From IMG/VR virus record IMGVR_UViG_3300032287_004484, positions 226,275 to 290,274 of that record: DNA of 64,000 nucleotides, one strand, 5' to 3'. Each line of letters opens with the position of its first letter. Position 1 is the stretch's first letter. The notes under the pieces were generated by a model, which searched no databases, was not told the origin of the DNA, and saw only the letters and a list, made by a program, of their open reading frames with translations. This document shows, piece after piece, positions 48,208-56,049 of the stretch. The stretch comes from a virus. The position numbers were made by a program, and so were the translations under genes.

Positions 48208-48879
48208 GTGAAAAAAATAATTTTCCTCGAAAAAGAATTAAAAATAGACGACTTCTCAGCGAGTAAAATGGGATCTTTCTCTGGAACACTAGATGAAAAT
48301 GGTTATTCTATTTTAAGAGAAGAGAAAAAAATAAGATATTTTTTAAATCAATCTTTAAAATATTCTAATCCAGTTCTTTTAGATATTGGATCTAATTTTG
48401 GTTCTTATTCTTATTTATCACTATTTAATCCTAACCTAGTAGTACACTCTTTTGAACCAGTTCCAATAGTATATCAATCTTTTTTAGAAAACATAAAATT
48501 AAACGATATTCCTAATATCAATATTTATAATTATGGATTATCTTCTTATAATGGAAACGCTAAAATTAGAATACCAAAAAGTAACAACATTGGCATGTCT
48601 AAAATATCTAAAAAAGGTGATTTAGATATTGAATTAAGAACTTTAGATTCTCATATAGATAGCATTAAAGAATGTCACCTTATTAAAATAGACGTTGAAG
48701 GACACGAGTTAGAAGTTCTAAAAGGATCAGTAGAGTTTTTTAAACTTCGTAATCCAAAATATATTCAAATAGAAATCTGGAAAGATTCACCTACAAAAGA
48801 AGAAACGATTAATTGGTTTTTAGATAGAGGATATCAGTATAAAAAAAATAGAACTGATTATATATTTTTTCCAAAATAA
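48208..48879 (+). CDS. FkbM-family SAM-dependent methyltransferase, 223 aa
   Basis: GTG start at 48208 after AGGA. Motif I L-L-D-I-G-S-N-F-G-S-Y-S (about residues 57-67), H-S-F-E-P-V-P, and I-K-I-D-V-E-G-H-E-L-E-V-L-K-G, diagnostic of FkbM O-methyltransferases. The substrate is not visible: sugar or surface-polysaccharide modification is usual for the family. Confidence 0.9.
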   Translation: MKKIIFLEKELKIDDFSASKMGSFSGTLDENGYSILREEKKIRYFLNQSLKYSNPVLLDIGSNFGSYSYLSLFNPNLVVHSFEPVPIVYQSFLENIKLNDIPNINIYNYGLSSYNGNAKIRIPKSNNIGMSKISKKGDLDIELRTLDSHIDSIKECHLIKIDVEGHELEVLKGSVEFFKLRNPKYIQIEIWKDSPTKEETINWFLDRGYQYKKNRTDYIFFPK

Positions 48880-48906
48880 TCATTGTCTTAATATAAAAAA
48901 TAAATT

Positions 48907-49071
48907 ATGAAAAATAAAACATATGAATTAATAAAGGTATTATTAGCAATAGTTTTATTACCTGTTTTTATTATAATTTTTGTTGTTTCATTAATCATAA
49001 CTTCATTAGTTACTTTTTACTCTTATTTTTTTGAAATAAACAATGAAGATAAAAAAGGAGAATCAAAATGA
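48907..49071 (+). CDS. small membrane protein, 54 aa
   Basis: ATG 48907 follows TATAAAAAATAAATT directly, similar to the late-type motif. One long hydrophobic stretch (about residues 8-40). AAAGGAGAA in its end serves the next gene (ATGA overlap). Confidence 0.5.
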   Translation: MKNKTYELIKVLLAIVLLPVFIIIFVVSLIITSLVTFYSYFFEINNEDKKGESK

Positions 49072-49382
49072 AAAAAATTATTTTTATTTTATTATTATGT
49101 ATTTTACCTCTTAAAGCTGAATCAGAGAACGAACTTTTATTTTCTGTTTTAGTTGAAAGTTCTATAACACCGGCACAAAAAACAATTATGAGTAATTATT
49201 TTAAATCTTTAATTTCTAAAAAAGAAAATGAAATTAAAAAACTTGAAGATAAAATTTTATTATCTTATGGCGGTAAATATCAAAGAGATAAAATCATTAA
49301 ACAAAACATAAAAAACGAAATGATATCTCTTGAAAAAGAAATTGAAACTTATAAATACACATCTAATCAACTAGGAAAATAA
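49068..49382 (+). CDS. secreted coiled-coil protein, 104 aa
   Basis: Signal peptide M-K-K-I-I-F-I-L-L-L-C-I-L-P-L-K-A; the rest is a charged coiled coil (K-K-E-N-E-I-K-K-L-E-D-K). Overlap with a preceding membrane-protein gene recalls spanin gene pairs, but no lipobox is present, so this is only a suggestion. Confidence 0.5.
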   Translation: MKKIIFILLLCILPLKAESENELLFSVLVESSITPAQKTIMSNYFKSLISKKENEIKKLEDKILLSYGGKYQRDKIIKQNIKNEMISLEKEIETYKYTSNQLGK

Positions 49383-49742
49383 ATGGAAGAATTTAATAAA
49401 ATAGAATTGCCCGAAGGATTAACTTCTACAGGACTTAAAGCTCCTAGAGGAATCTCTGTATCTAGGGAAAGAGCGGGTAATTATTATGATGCTGAGGAAT
49501 TTGCTAAAACAGATCCTAATCATCATATTCCTGTGATAGAAGAGTTACATGTTATTGCTGATGTTGCTCCATTTATGTTACCACAAATGGTAAGATTAGT
49601 TTCTAACACTGAGACTCCCGAATTTAATTCTGTTATGGGGTTCCTTTTAGAAAAAATCGGTAATGATCGTTATCGTTCAGAACTTTCTCCAATAAGTAAA
49701 ACTAAAAAGTGTTCTTTTGTATTAGTGAGGATTGATTATTAA
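49383..49742 (+). CDS. small protein ending VRIDY, 119 aa, paralogue of next
   Basis: ATG immediately after the previous stop. N-Y-Y-D-A-E-E-F...H-I-P-V-I-E-E-L-H-V-I-A-D-V-A-P-F and V-L-V-R-I-D-Y align with the next gene. Lectin-like or DUF1566-like structure is possible. Confidence 0.5.
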   Translation: MEEFNKIELPEGLTSTGLKAPRGISVSRERAGNYYDAEEFAKTDPNHHIPVIEELHVIADVAPFMLPQMVRLVSNTETPEFNSVMGFLLEKIGNDRYRSELSPISKTKKCSFVLVRIDY

Positions 49743-50055
49743 AATTCGTATTCCTTCAAATTTAACTATAAATCAAATAAAAAAAGGCACTTATTATGAT
49801 GCTATTAATGATAAGAGTTATGATGATACTTTTCATGTTCCTTCTATTGAAGAAATAAGAATAGCAATTAAATATGCTGATATACCTTTTATTCAAAATA
49901 AACCTTATATTTCTAATGAATTAGTTAAAGATTCAGAAAATGAGATTAAGTGTTTAGTTTTTGTAAATTATTATAATAAATATGATTTCAAAGAAATAAC
50001 AATGGATAAGAATTCTAAGAGTACCTATTATTTTTTAATTAAAATTGATTACTGA
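49732..50055 (+). CDS. small protein ending IKIDY, 107 aa
   Basis: T-Y-Y-D-A-I-N-D...H-V-P-S-I-E-E-I-R-I-A-I-K-Y-A-D-I-P-F and F-L-I-K-I-D-Y match the previous gene. The start is doubtful: TTG 49732 abuts GAGGA without spacing; ATT at 49735 or 49738 would be better placed. Confidence 0.5.
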   Translation: MIIKIRIPSNLTINQIKKGTYYDAINDKSYDDTFHVPSIEEIRIAIKYADIPFIQNKPYISNELVKDSENEIKCLVFVNYYNKYDFKEITMDKNSKSTYYFLIKIDY

Positions 50056-50064
50056 TGAGGTTAT

Positions 50065-50688
50065 ATGAGTTTTATAAACGCTAACATACCATTGATAGAG
50101 TGTTACATAAGAAAAGAATTTCTTTTTAATGGTGAAGAACAAAATGAACAGTTTGAAGAAGTTATAATTTTTGGCGTTACATCTTTAAGGTTCAGAACAT
50201 TGATGTTTAATGTTATGACTAAAGGCGGTGGACATTTTTGTAGAATGCCAATACACGCTTTTTGCCATAAAAAAAACGCTCCTAAACAAAAACTTGAAGA
50301 TTTAGTTATTTGGAATAATTTCTCATATGATATTGATGTTATCAGATATGATTATTTAGCTGATTGTAAACCTAAAGTTTTTTTAAGAGATAATAACCCT
50401 TATTTTGGTGATTATCTATTTACTATTGACTACGCTCATCCACAAAAAAACAATTTAGATTTTGATTACTCAGAAGATCCTGATGATCATAAAAGTGCTA
50501 ACTTAATAAAACTAGATAATGGAAATTTTGCTATTATGCCTAATAATAGAATTTTATGGAGTGATACATCTTTTATAGATCCTTATAAAGAAACTCCGAA
50601 ATGGAAAGCTAACACAAAAATATGGGAAATACCAAAGAGTGGTTGGAAAGCTGAAGGTGAATATTTTTATAACATTGAATCTAAATAA
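50065..50688 (+). CDS. conserved large-phage protein, 207 aa
   Basis: C-Y-I-R-K-E-F-L-F, M-P-I-H-A-F-C-H-K, W-N-N-F-S-Y-D-I-D-V-I-R-Y-D-Y, Y-F-G-D-Y-L-F-T-I-D-Y, H-K-S-A-N-L-I-K-L-D-N-G-N-F and P-N-N-R-I-L-W follow the pattern of a well-conserved protein of large myoviruses with no known function. TGAGGT site. Confidence 0.75.
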   Translation: MSFINANIPLIECYIRKEFLFNGEEQNEQFEEVIIFGVTSLRFRTLMFNVMTKGGGHFCRMPIHAFCHKKNAPKQKLEDLVIWNNFSYDIDVIRYDYLADCKPKVFLRDNNPYFGDYLFTIDYAHPQKNNLDFDYSEDPDDHKSANLIKLDNGNFAIMPNNRILWSDTSFIDPYKETPKWKANTKIWEIPKSGWKAEGEYFYNIESK

Positions 50689-50691
50689 AAA

Positions 50692-50722
50692 ATAAACATT
50701 TACAAATAGGACTAAATATAAT
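50692..50722 (+). promoter_or_regulatory. promoter of gp32-uvsX
   Basis: ATAAAC, 19-bp spacer, TATAAT; about 45-nt leader and AAAGGAAAA before ATG 50775. Confidence 0.65.
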
Positions 50723-50774
50723 AATACAAAGTGGTTTACAAAGAACTACAAAATTTAACAAAAGGAAAACAAAA

Positions 50775-51701
50775 ATGAGTGCAAATGACTATTTAGAAAA
50801 ACTCCGACAACAAGCGATGGCAGCTTTAGACGGTGGTCCAAAAAAGTATATAAATGAAAATGAGTGGGCTCCAACAGATGTTCCAACAAAAGTAAGATTT
50901 TTACCTTTACCTGAAAAAGAAGGTAAGTTAAATTTCCCTTACATGACTCATACTTATCACTATATTCAAGGTGGTAGAGATGATGGAAAAGACATTAAAC
51001 TCTTCGTACCAAAGAAAGTAAATAAAGATGGAGCACTAGTTGAAGATCCAATAGATGTATTTGTAAGAAAACTTTACGATACAAAAATTGATAGTGAAAT
51101 TAAGATTGCAGCTTCTTTAAAAAGAAAAAGAGCTTTTTATTTTAATGCTCTTGTATATGAAGATGGTGTTACTCCAACTCTTAAAGTTATAGTTGATACA
51201 TCTGGAGAAGGAAAATTAGCAAGAAGAATCTGTTCTGTAATGGGAATACCATTTTGTAAAGATATTGATGACAAATGGTTTCCTGATAAAGATTTTGCTT
51301 ATGATCCAGATAAACCATATTTTAATCTTGTCGACACTACCTCTGGATATGATTTTAAAATTAAAAAAAGCATAACTGGAAAAGATCCATGGAATTTTGA
51401 TTACAATGAATCTTTCCCAATTACTAATAAAGGACTTAGACCTCTAACTGATACTGAACAGTCGATGTTAAAGAGTGCTCCTGATCTTTATAATTATGTA
51501 AATTATGAATCTGACTTTAATAAAATTGAAGAATATTTAAATAGGGCTATTAGCCATTTAAGTATTAATAAATCAAGTGGAAGTACTGCTTCTCCAAAAG
51601 CACCGTTTACTTCTAAAACAACAGCTGCTCCATATGTTCAATCAGCTACTGTTGAAGATGATTTATCAGAAGAAGATCTTAGAGCTCAATTATTAGATTA
51701 A
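50775..51701 (+). CDS. gp32: gp32-like single-stranded DNA-binding protein, 308 aa
   Basis: Basic N-terminus with Y-L-E-K-L-R-Q-Q-A for cooperative binding, central OB-fold region with K-R-K-R-A-F-Y-F-N-A-L-V-Y, and an acidic C-terminal tail D-D-L-S-E-E-D-L-R-A-Q-L-L-D like T4 gp32 (301 aa). The gp32 zinc cysteines are not obvious. Coats ssDNA and coordinates replication and recombination with UvsX directly downstream. Confidence 0.88.
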   Translation: MSANDYLEKLRQQAMAALDGGPKKYINENEWAPTDVPTKVRFLPLPEKEGKLNFPYMTHTYHYIQGGRDDGKDIKLFVPKKVNKDGALVEDPIDVFVRKLYDTKIDSEIKIAASLKRKRAFYFNALVYEDGVTPTLKVIVDTSGEGKLARRICSVMGIPFCKDIDDKWFPDKDFAYDPDKPYFNLVDTTSGYDFKIKKSITGKDPWNFDYNESFPITNKGLRPLTDTEQSMLKSAPDLYNYVNYESDFNKIEEYLNRAISHLSINKSSGSTASPKAPFTSKTTAAPYVQSATVEDDLSEEDLRAQLLD

Positions 51702-51710
51702 TTTTAAAAC

Positions 51711-51733
51711 AAGCCACTTATTAAAAGTGGCTT
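51711..51733 (+). promoter_or_regulatory. hairpin between gp32 and uvsX
   Basis: AAGCCACTT / AAGTGGCTT, 9-bp stem and 5-nt loop, no T-run. Perhaps an attenuator or mRNA-processing hairpin that sets the gp32:UvsX ratio. Confidence 0.55.
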
Positions 51734-51753
51734 CATATGACTATGAGGTTAAA

Positions 51754-52908
51754 ATGGCTAAAAAAGAAAAAGGTGAAGTGACAGAATTAGATCTTCTCCA
51801 AAAAGAAATAAATTCATTTATTAAAACTAATTCTAAAATAGAAGTCGAGAGTTTAGAGGACCATGATTTTTTCCCTGAATTTTTAGACACTGGTAATTTT
51901 GCACTCAACTGGGCAATCTGTGGTAAATTCAAAGGCGGATTCCCTGCTACAAAATGTGTAGAAATGTTTGGTGCAGAAGGAAGTGGTAAATCTTTAATGC
52001 TAATAAAATTAGCAGGTGAAAATATTAAAAAAGGCGGTCTTTCTTATGTCGTTGATACAGAAGACGCTGTTAATCCTAATTTTGCACGAATTATTATGAA
52101 TGATCCTGAAGGAAAGATAATTAATAAAATCCAAAGAATTGATACTATTGATACAATAGAACAATTAAAAGGTTTTTTAATTAATCTTGCTGAAAAGAAA
52201 ATTGCTATGAAAACAGAGATCCCTATTTTTGTGGGGATAGATTCTATTTCTCAATTAAGTTCTGATAAAGAAATGGAAGATTCTAGGACTGGTAATAGTG
52301 CTCGTGATATGACTAAACAGCAAGCAATGAGAGCGCTCTTTCGAGTTGTTAATCGTTACTTACGGGCTGCTAATATGACTCTTGTTGTTCTAAGTCATAC
52401 GAGTGCTGCTATTGGAGCTTTTGGTAATCCTGTAACAGCTGCTAATCACGGAGGTGGAGTTAAATTTGCTTCATCTGTTAGGGCTTGGATTACTTCGTCT
52501 AAAGAGGTTTCTGATTCTGCTGGGATACCACTAGGAGTTAGAATTAATTTTAAAATAGAAAAGAATCGTCTTGTTTTTAAAGGTAGAAAAGCAAGTGTTA
52601 ATCTTTCATTTAAAAAAGGAATTCAAAAGTATAGTGGATTACTAGAGCTTCTCGCTGATAATGATGTAATTAAATTAAGCACCAAAGATATTAAAAAGAC
52701 AACTAAAGTTGTTTTTGAAGGTGAAGAATTTAGTGCTTCTAAGTTAGAGGAATGGATAGCACAAAGTGGTGGCGAAGAAAAAGTTTTAGAAAGATGGCAA
52801 AAACATTTAGATGATATTTATGGAAACCAAAACATCGAAGAATCTTTTGAAGAAGAAGGAGACGATGAAGAAGATGTTTTGGTTCCATTAATGGAAGTTG
52901 CTGATTGA
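51754..52908 (+). CDS. uvsX: UvsX recombinase (RecA-like), 384 aa
   Basis: Start at ATG 51754 (TGAGGT upstream); an upstream in-frame ATG lies in the hairpin. Walker A M-F-G-A-E-G-S-G-K-S (about residues 71-80), V-V-D-T-E-D, F-V-G-I-D-S-I-S-Q-L as Walker B, and V-V-L-S-H-T. Ends with the acidic tail E-E-E-G-D-D-E-E-D. Length fits T4 UvsX (391). Catalyses strand exchange with gp32 and gp46/47. Confidence 0.95.
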   Translation: MAKKEKGEVTELDLLQKEINSFIKTNSKIEVESLEDHDFFPEFLDTGNFALNWAICGKFKGGFPATKCVEMFGAEGSGKSLMLIKLAGENIKKGGLSYVVDTEDAVNPNFARIIMNDPEGKIINKIQRIDTIDTIEQLKGFLINLAEKKIAMKTEIPIFVGIDSISQLSSDKEMEDSRTGNSARDMTKQQAMRALFRVVNRYLRAANMTLVVLSHTSAAIGAFGNPVTAANHGGGVKFASSVRAWITSSKEVSDSAGIPLGVRINFKIEKNRLVFKGRKASVNLSFKKGIQKYSGLLELLADNDVIKLSTKDIKKTTKVVFEGEEFSASKLEEWIAQSGGEEKVLERWQKHLDDIYGNQNIEESFEEEGDDEEDVLVPLMEVAD

Positions 52909-53321
52909 TAGTTAATCTTTATCGTGAAATAAAAAAAGAGGGGTCTCTAATTATAGAGACCTTTTCTATTTCGCCTAGAAAAAAAGAATTAATATCTACT
53001 TCTACAAGAGTTACCGATTTTATAGTTTTATTGACCCAATTACATTCTATTAGAGAAGATTATCCATTAATCAAAATAGAGTTTTTTGATTATATCATTA
53101 GACGAACTTATAATTATATAGAAAATAAACCAATACCTGAAAGAGGTCTTAATTTTCAATTTAACTATATTCCATTTAAGGGTGAAAAAAAATGTAAGAA
53201 ATGTTTTCATTATAGAAAAAAAGGTAAAGTAGAATACTGTTCTGGTAGGCTTAAAAAACTAAAATGGGATGTATGGAAAGATTGTCTTTATTGGAAAGAA
53301 AATTCAATAATTAAACTTTAA
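52905..53321 (+). CDS. hypothetical protein with C-terminal cysteine motif, 138 aa
   Basis: TTG start overlapping the UvsX stop. C-K-K-C-F-H-Y (about residues 103-109), Y-C-S-G and D-C-L-Y suggest a small zinc or Fe-S site, as in rubredoxin-like or HNH-associated modules. A terminator-like hairpin lies within its codons 13-22, so most transcripts may end before it. Confidence 0.5.
   Translation: MIVNLYREIKKEGSLIIETFSISPRKKELISTSTRVTDFIVLLTQLHSIREDYPLIKIEFFDYIIRRTYNYIENKPIPERGLNFQFNYIPFKGEKKCKKCFHYRKKGKVEYCSGRLKKLKWDVWKDCLYWKENSIIKL
52942..52971 (+). terminator. terminator-like hairpin inside the 5' end of the gene after uvsX
   Basis: GGTCTCTA / TAGAGACC, 8-bp stem, ATTA loop, then TTTTCTATTT. 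Confidence 0.6.
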
Positions 53322-53408
53322 CGTGCAAAGTGCCAATTATTTCTATCGTTAAAAACTTTTAATTTATTTTAAATGTTTTTAATCTACAACATAAAATTAT
53401 TTTTGGGT

Positions 53409-53438
53409 TTATACATCTATTTCTTTTTATATTAGAAT
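53409..53438 (+). promoter_or_regulatory. GGG-box promoter
   Basis: TTTTTGGG then TTATAC, 18-bp spacer, TAGAAT; upstream of 53462. Confidence 0.6.
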
Positions 53439-53461
53439 TAATATATGGAGAATAAAACACT

Positions 53462-53842
53462 ATGAGAAAGTCAACAAGAAATAAAACAACTTATTCAAGA
53501 GCTCAAAGGGCTTTAGAAATATGTCGTGAGTATAACAAAAGAATCCATAAACTTGAAAAAATAATTGCATCTGAAGAAGATACCGCTTATGTTTATGCTT
53601 TAGACGTAGTAGGAGGATCTTTTCCAGAGGGAGAAGCAATTATTCTTAAAAATCCACAACTTGCAACAGAGTATGCTTTTTATGTTTTAGATGCACCCTT
53701 TGAAAAAGGACATCCAGTTATTTTTAATTCAAAAAATGATCAAGACTGTATAGATGATTATGTGGATTTCTTAATTGAAAAAGGATATAGTAAGGAAAAA
53801 ATTGATTCGCTTTTAATTCAATATTCTCATCAATTAATATGA
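53462..53842 (+). CDS. YA-repeat protein, 126 aa
   Basis: TGGAGAA site. K-L-E-K-I-I-A-S, then Y-V-Y-A-L-D-V-V-G-G-S-F-P-E-G-E-A-I-I and E-Y-A-F-Y-V-L, capped by K-G-H-P-V-I-F and D-D-Y-V-D-F-L. ATGA overlap with the next gene. Ends S-H-Q-L-I. Confidence 0.6.
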   Translation: MRKSTRNKTTYSRAQRALEICREYNKRIHKLEKIIASEEDTAYVYALDVVGGSFPEGEAIILKNPQLATEYAFYVLDAPFEKGHPVIFNSKNDQDCIDDYVDFLIEKGYSKEKIDSLLIQYSHQLI

Positions 53843-54015
53843 ATAAAAGTGATTTTTCTTTAAAAGAAAATAAATATATTGATGATAATCTGACTTCAAT
53901 AAGAGCATCAATAGATTTTTTAATAGAAGAAAGATTTATTTACTATGATAATTCTTATGTATATAAAGATATGTTAAAGTGGTTAAAAAAATATCATTCT
54001 GAATTAATTATTTAA
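53839..54015 (+). CDS. small protein with SELII tail, 58 aa
   Basis: ATGA-coupled to the YA-repeat gene. M-N-K-S-D-F-S-L-K-E-N..., ending W-L-K-K-Y-H-S-E-L-I-I. Unrecognised. Confidence 0.5.
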   Translation: MNKSDFSLKENKYIDDNLTSIRASIDFLIEERFIYYDNSYVYKDMLKWLKKYHSELII

Positions 54016-54024
54016 TTTCATTTT

Positions 54025-54054
54025 TTATACCTTTTGTCCTTTTCTTAATATAAT
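54025..54054 (+). promoter_or_regulatory. promoter embedded in a palindrome
   Basis: TTATAC, 18-bp spacer, TATAAT. The -10 lies inside the 28-bp perfect palindrome at 54040-54067. Confidence 0.6.
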
Positions 54055-54067
54055 TATATTAAGAAAA
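54040..54067. promoter_or_regulatory. 28-bp perfect palindrome over -10/+1 (operator candidate)
   Basis: Half-site TTTTCTTAATATAA followed by its exact complement, covering the -10 and predicted start of the 54082 transcript. Position suits a dimeric repressor; it could also fold as a hairpin. Confidence 0.55.
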
Positions 54068-54081
54068 CATAAAAATAAAAA

Positions 54082-54360
54082 ATGGAACTAGAATGGGAAA
54101 AATTTCATTGCACAGAAAAATTAAATTATAAAGATGCTATGGACTATTTAAAAACTGTATCTGAAGATGGTTGGAGATTACCTTCTATTGATGAATTACT
54201 GTATGCTTGTAAAAATTATGAAGAAGGTTTTCAGAGATGGGGTTATTGGAGTTGTGATACAGAAGATCAATATAAATTAATTGTTTATTTTTATACTGCT
54301 AATATTTGGAAAATGGATTTAGATTCAAGAATGTATGTTCGTTTTGTAAGAGATATTTAA
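54082..54360 (+). CDS. DUF1566-like small protein, 92 aa
   Basis: W-R-L-P-S-I-D-E-L-L-Y-A (about residues 32-43), G-Y-W-S-C and the end R-F-V-R-D-I match the W-R-L-P-(S/T)-x-x-E-L...Y-W-S-S...R-(P/C)-V-R pattern of DUF1566 domains. The only gene under the palindromic promoter. Confidence 0.65.
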   Translation: MELEWEKFHCTEKLNYKDAMDYLKTVSEDGWRLPSIDELLYACKNYEEGFQRWGYWSCDTEDQYKLIVYFYTANIWKMDLDSRMYVRFVRDI

Positions 54361-54411
54361 TATAAAACATAATTAACAAATTTTATTAAATGATAAAAAA
54401 TAAATAAACAT

Positions 54412-54445
54412 AAAAAAAGTGGGATTTTTCAACCCCACTTTTTTC
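54412..54445 (-). terminator. bidirectional-looking terminator
   Basis: A7-GTGGG / CCCAC-T6 with a 10-nt loop, after the minus-strand gene at 54449. Confidence 0.85.
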
Positions 54446-54448
54446 TTC

Positions 54449-54625
54449 TTACTTAGAAAGAATGTTTAAAGCCTTTCGTACTTCTTCAGCATTCTCAATA
54501 AGAGCCTCTAACCCATTCTCGAAGTGTTTTTCAAGAATTTCTCTTGCGGTTGCTTTGACTGCTTCTTCTTTAGAATTGTATTCAACCCCGTTTACTCTGT
54601 AAACTTTACTTACTTTAATTTCCAT
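54449..54625 (-). CDS. KVY-family small protein, 58 aa
   Basis: CCGGAGAAA site. V-S-K-V-Y-R-V-N-G-V-E-Y-N-S-K-E-E-A-V and R-K-A-L-N-I-L-S-K align with 45004. Same promoter variant (TATTCT) and terminator as that copy. Confidence 0.65.
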   Translation of the reverse strand: MEIKVSKVYRVNGVEYNSKEEAVKATAREILEKHFENGLEALIENAEEVRKALNILSK

Positions 54626-54658
54626 GGTTTTTTCTCCGGTTTTAAAATTTATACTAAT

Positions 54659-54688
54659 AGAATAATATTTTTTGTAAGTATTTTATAA
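54659..54688 (-). promoter_or_regulatory. GGG-box promoter (divergent pair, minus)
   Basis: TTTTTGGG then TTATAA, 18-bp spacer, TATTCT; drives 54625. Confidence 0.6.
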
Positions 54689-54728
54689 ACCCAAAAAATT
54701 ACTATTAAAATACGCTATTTTTTTAGGT

Positions 54729-54758
54729 TTAAACATTTATTTTATATTTGTATATAAT
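54729..54758 (+). promoter_or_regulatory. AGG-box promoter (divergent pair, plus)
   Basis: TTTTTTTAGG then TTAAAC, 18-bp spacer, TATAAT; drives the operon 54786-57182. Confidence 0.75.
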
Positions 54759-54785
54759 TTAATTAGAAATTTTATATATAAATAT

Positions 54786-54992
54786 ATGGATATTAAAAAA
54801 AGAAAAATCATATGGGAATCACTAGTAGTAGACATAAACAAGAAAAGAATTTTTTATAAAACTGAAGATCACTATCATCATTTCTTAAATGTTGCGTTTA
54901 AAGATTTGTTGATACTAGAGAAAGATGCTCCAGAACATTATAAAATTTTTCAAGAAATTTTATATCGTAATTATGGGGAGTGGATAATATGA
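54786..54992 (+). CDS. small protein with GEWII tail, 68 aa
   Basis: Short helical protein opening the operon, ending N-Y-G-E-W-I-I, encoded by GGGGAGTGGATAATATGA which contains the next gene's Shine-Dalgarno and start. Confidence 0.55.
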   Translation: MDIKKRKIIWESLVVDINKKRIFYKTEDHYHHFLNVAFKDLLILEKDAPEHYKIFQEILYRNYGEWII

Positions 54993-55378
54993 CCCCTAGA
55001 CAAGCACTTGATAAAATTATTAAAAACAATAAAAGATCTTGTAGATTAGAAAAAATAATTGCACAAGATCCAGAATCTTCTTTTCTTTATGCTTGTCATT
55101 TAAACGAAAGATTCGTTCAAGGAGAAGAAGCGATAATCATTAGTGTATATCATACTCATCACTATATTGAAGAAATAGTAAGGGCTCCTTTTCCAAAAGG
55201 AGAAAAGATTATTTCCACAGAACCATTTTATTCTTATCGTTATGCAAAAAATATATTAAAAAATGTATTTCATCTCGCTCATCCAGTTATTTTTAAATCT
55301 TCATTTAAAAATGATTATATAAATTTCTTAAAATCTATTAATTATGATCTTAATGAAATAGGAGAATGGTTAATATGA
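54989..55378 (+). CDS. YA-repeat protein, 129 aa
   Basis: Start at ATG 54989. L-E-K-I-I-A-Q-D; F-L-Y-A-C-H-L-N-E-R-F-V-Q-G-E, Y-I-E-E-I-V-R-A-P-F-P-K-G-E, Y-R-Y-A-K-N-I-L, capped L-A-H-P-V-I-F. The last about 23 residues (N-D-Y-I-N-F-L-K-S-I-N-Y-D...G-E-W-L-I) are identical to the next gene. Confidence 0.65.
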   Translation: MTPRQALDKIIKNNKRSCRLEKIIAQDPESSFLYACHLNERFVQGEEAIIISVYHTHHYIEEIVRAPFPKGEKIISTEPFYSYRYAKNILKNVFHLAHPVIFKSSFKNDYINFLKSINYDLNEIGEWLI

Positions 55379-55379
55379 C
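55311..55379. repeat. 69-bp direct repeat, copy 1 (3' ends of YA-repeat genes)
   Basis: About 95% identical to 55622-55690, including stop, Shine-Dalgarno and next start. Confidence 0.85.
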
Positions 55380-55689
55380 TCCTAAAGAAGCCTATATTAA
55401 ATGTTATAATGAAAATCGTAGAATACCTGAATTAGAAAATATTATTGCTACTGATTCATATTATTCTTATCGTTATGCTAGTGATGTAATTAGAGGAAGA
55501 TGGGAAAGCCGTGAAAAAAATATTGCTACACATTCAGAATATTCTTATTATTATGCTCATTATGTAATTAAAGGTCCATTCAATTTATGTCATCCAATTA
55601 TTTTTAGTTCTATTTATAAAAACGATTATATAAACTTTTTAAAATCTATCAATTATGATCTTAATGAAATAGGAGAATGGTTAATATGA
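55375..55689 (+). CDS. YA-repeat protein, 104 aa
   Basis: Start at ATG 55375. L-E-N-I-I-A-T-D; Y-R-Y-A-S-D-V-I-R-G-R-W-E-S-R-E, Y-Y-Y-A-H-Y-V-I-K-G-P-F, capped C-H-P-I-I-F. Its GEWLI tail overlaps an ATG (55686) that opens only 13 codons, a relic of a lost next gene. Confidence 0.65.
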   Translation: MTPKEAYIKCYNENRRIPELENIIATDSYYSYRYASDVIRGRWESREKNIATHSEYSYYYAHYVIKGPFNLCHPIIFSSIYKNDYINFLKSINYDLNEIGEWLI

Positions 55690-55690
55690 C
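55622..55690. repeat. 69-bp direct repeat, copy 2
   Basis: See 55311-55379; evidence for recent duplication of the YA-repeat gene 3' end. Confidence 0.85.
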
Positions 55691-55731
55691 TATTTATAAT
55701 TTTTATAAAAACATGAGGATTATTTAGTATA

Positions 55732-56049
55732 ATGAATTATAAGATCAAAAAGATAAATAAAAAAATAATGTTAAATACTCCTTACTATTTAGAAATAACT
55801 TCTGATAGTCTTAATAAAATTGATAGTTTTATTTTATATGATTTCAATGAAAAACTTTGTTTTTTTGGAACATATGAAATTAAAAATTATTATGATAGTT
55901 TTGATGAATCTCAAAAAACAAAACAATATAAAATTCCAATTTCAAAAAGACTGTTTAATGATTTTTTAAAATTATCAATACATAATTTACGAGAAACTAA
56001 TAAAAACATTTTTCTTGCTCTAAATGGATTAGAAGAGTGGATCATATGA
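55732..56049 (+). CDS. small protein with LEEWII tail, 105 aa
   Basis: Y-Y-L-E-I-T-S, I-D-S-F-I-L-Y-D-F and N-G-L-E-E-W-I-I: tail family. Start coupled weakly to GAGGATT in the 13-codon relic frame. Confidence 0.55.
   Translation: MNYKIKKINKKIMLNTPYYLEITSDSLNKIDSFILYDFNEKLCFFGTYEIKNYYDSFDESQKTKQYKIPISKRLFNDFLKLSIHNLRETNKNIFLALNGLEEWII

Noticed and set aside
48907-49382. Rz/Rz1-type spanin pair
   Set aside because: Gene overlap and topology are suggestive, but the second protein lacks a lipobox, and no holin or endolysin is adjacent.
43113-54360. DUF1566-like proteins as targets of a diversity-generating retroelement
   Set aside because: No reverse transcriptase and no adenine-biased template/variable repeat pair are visible.
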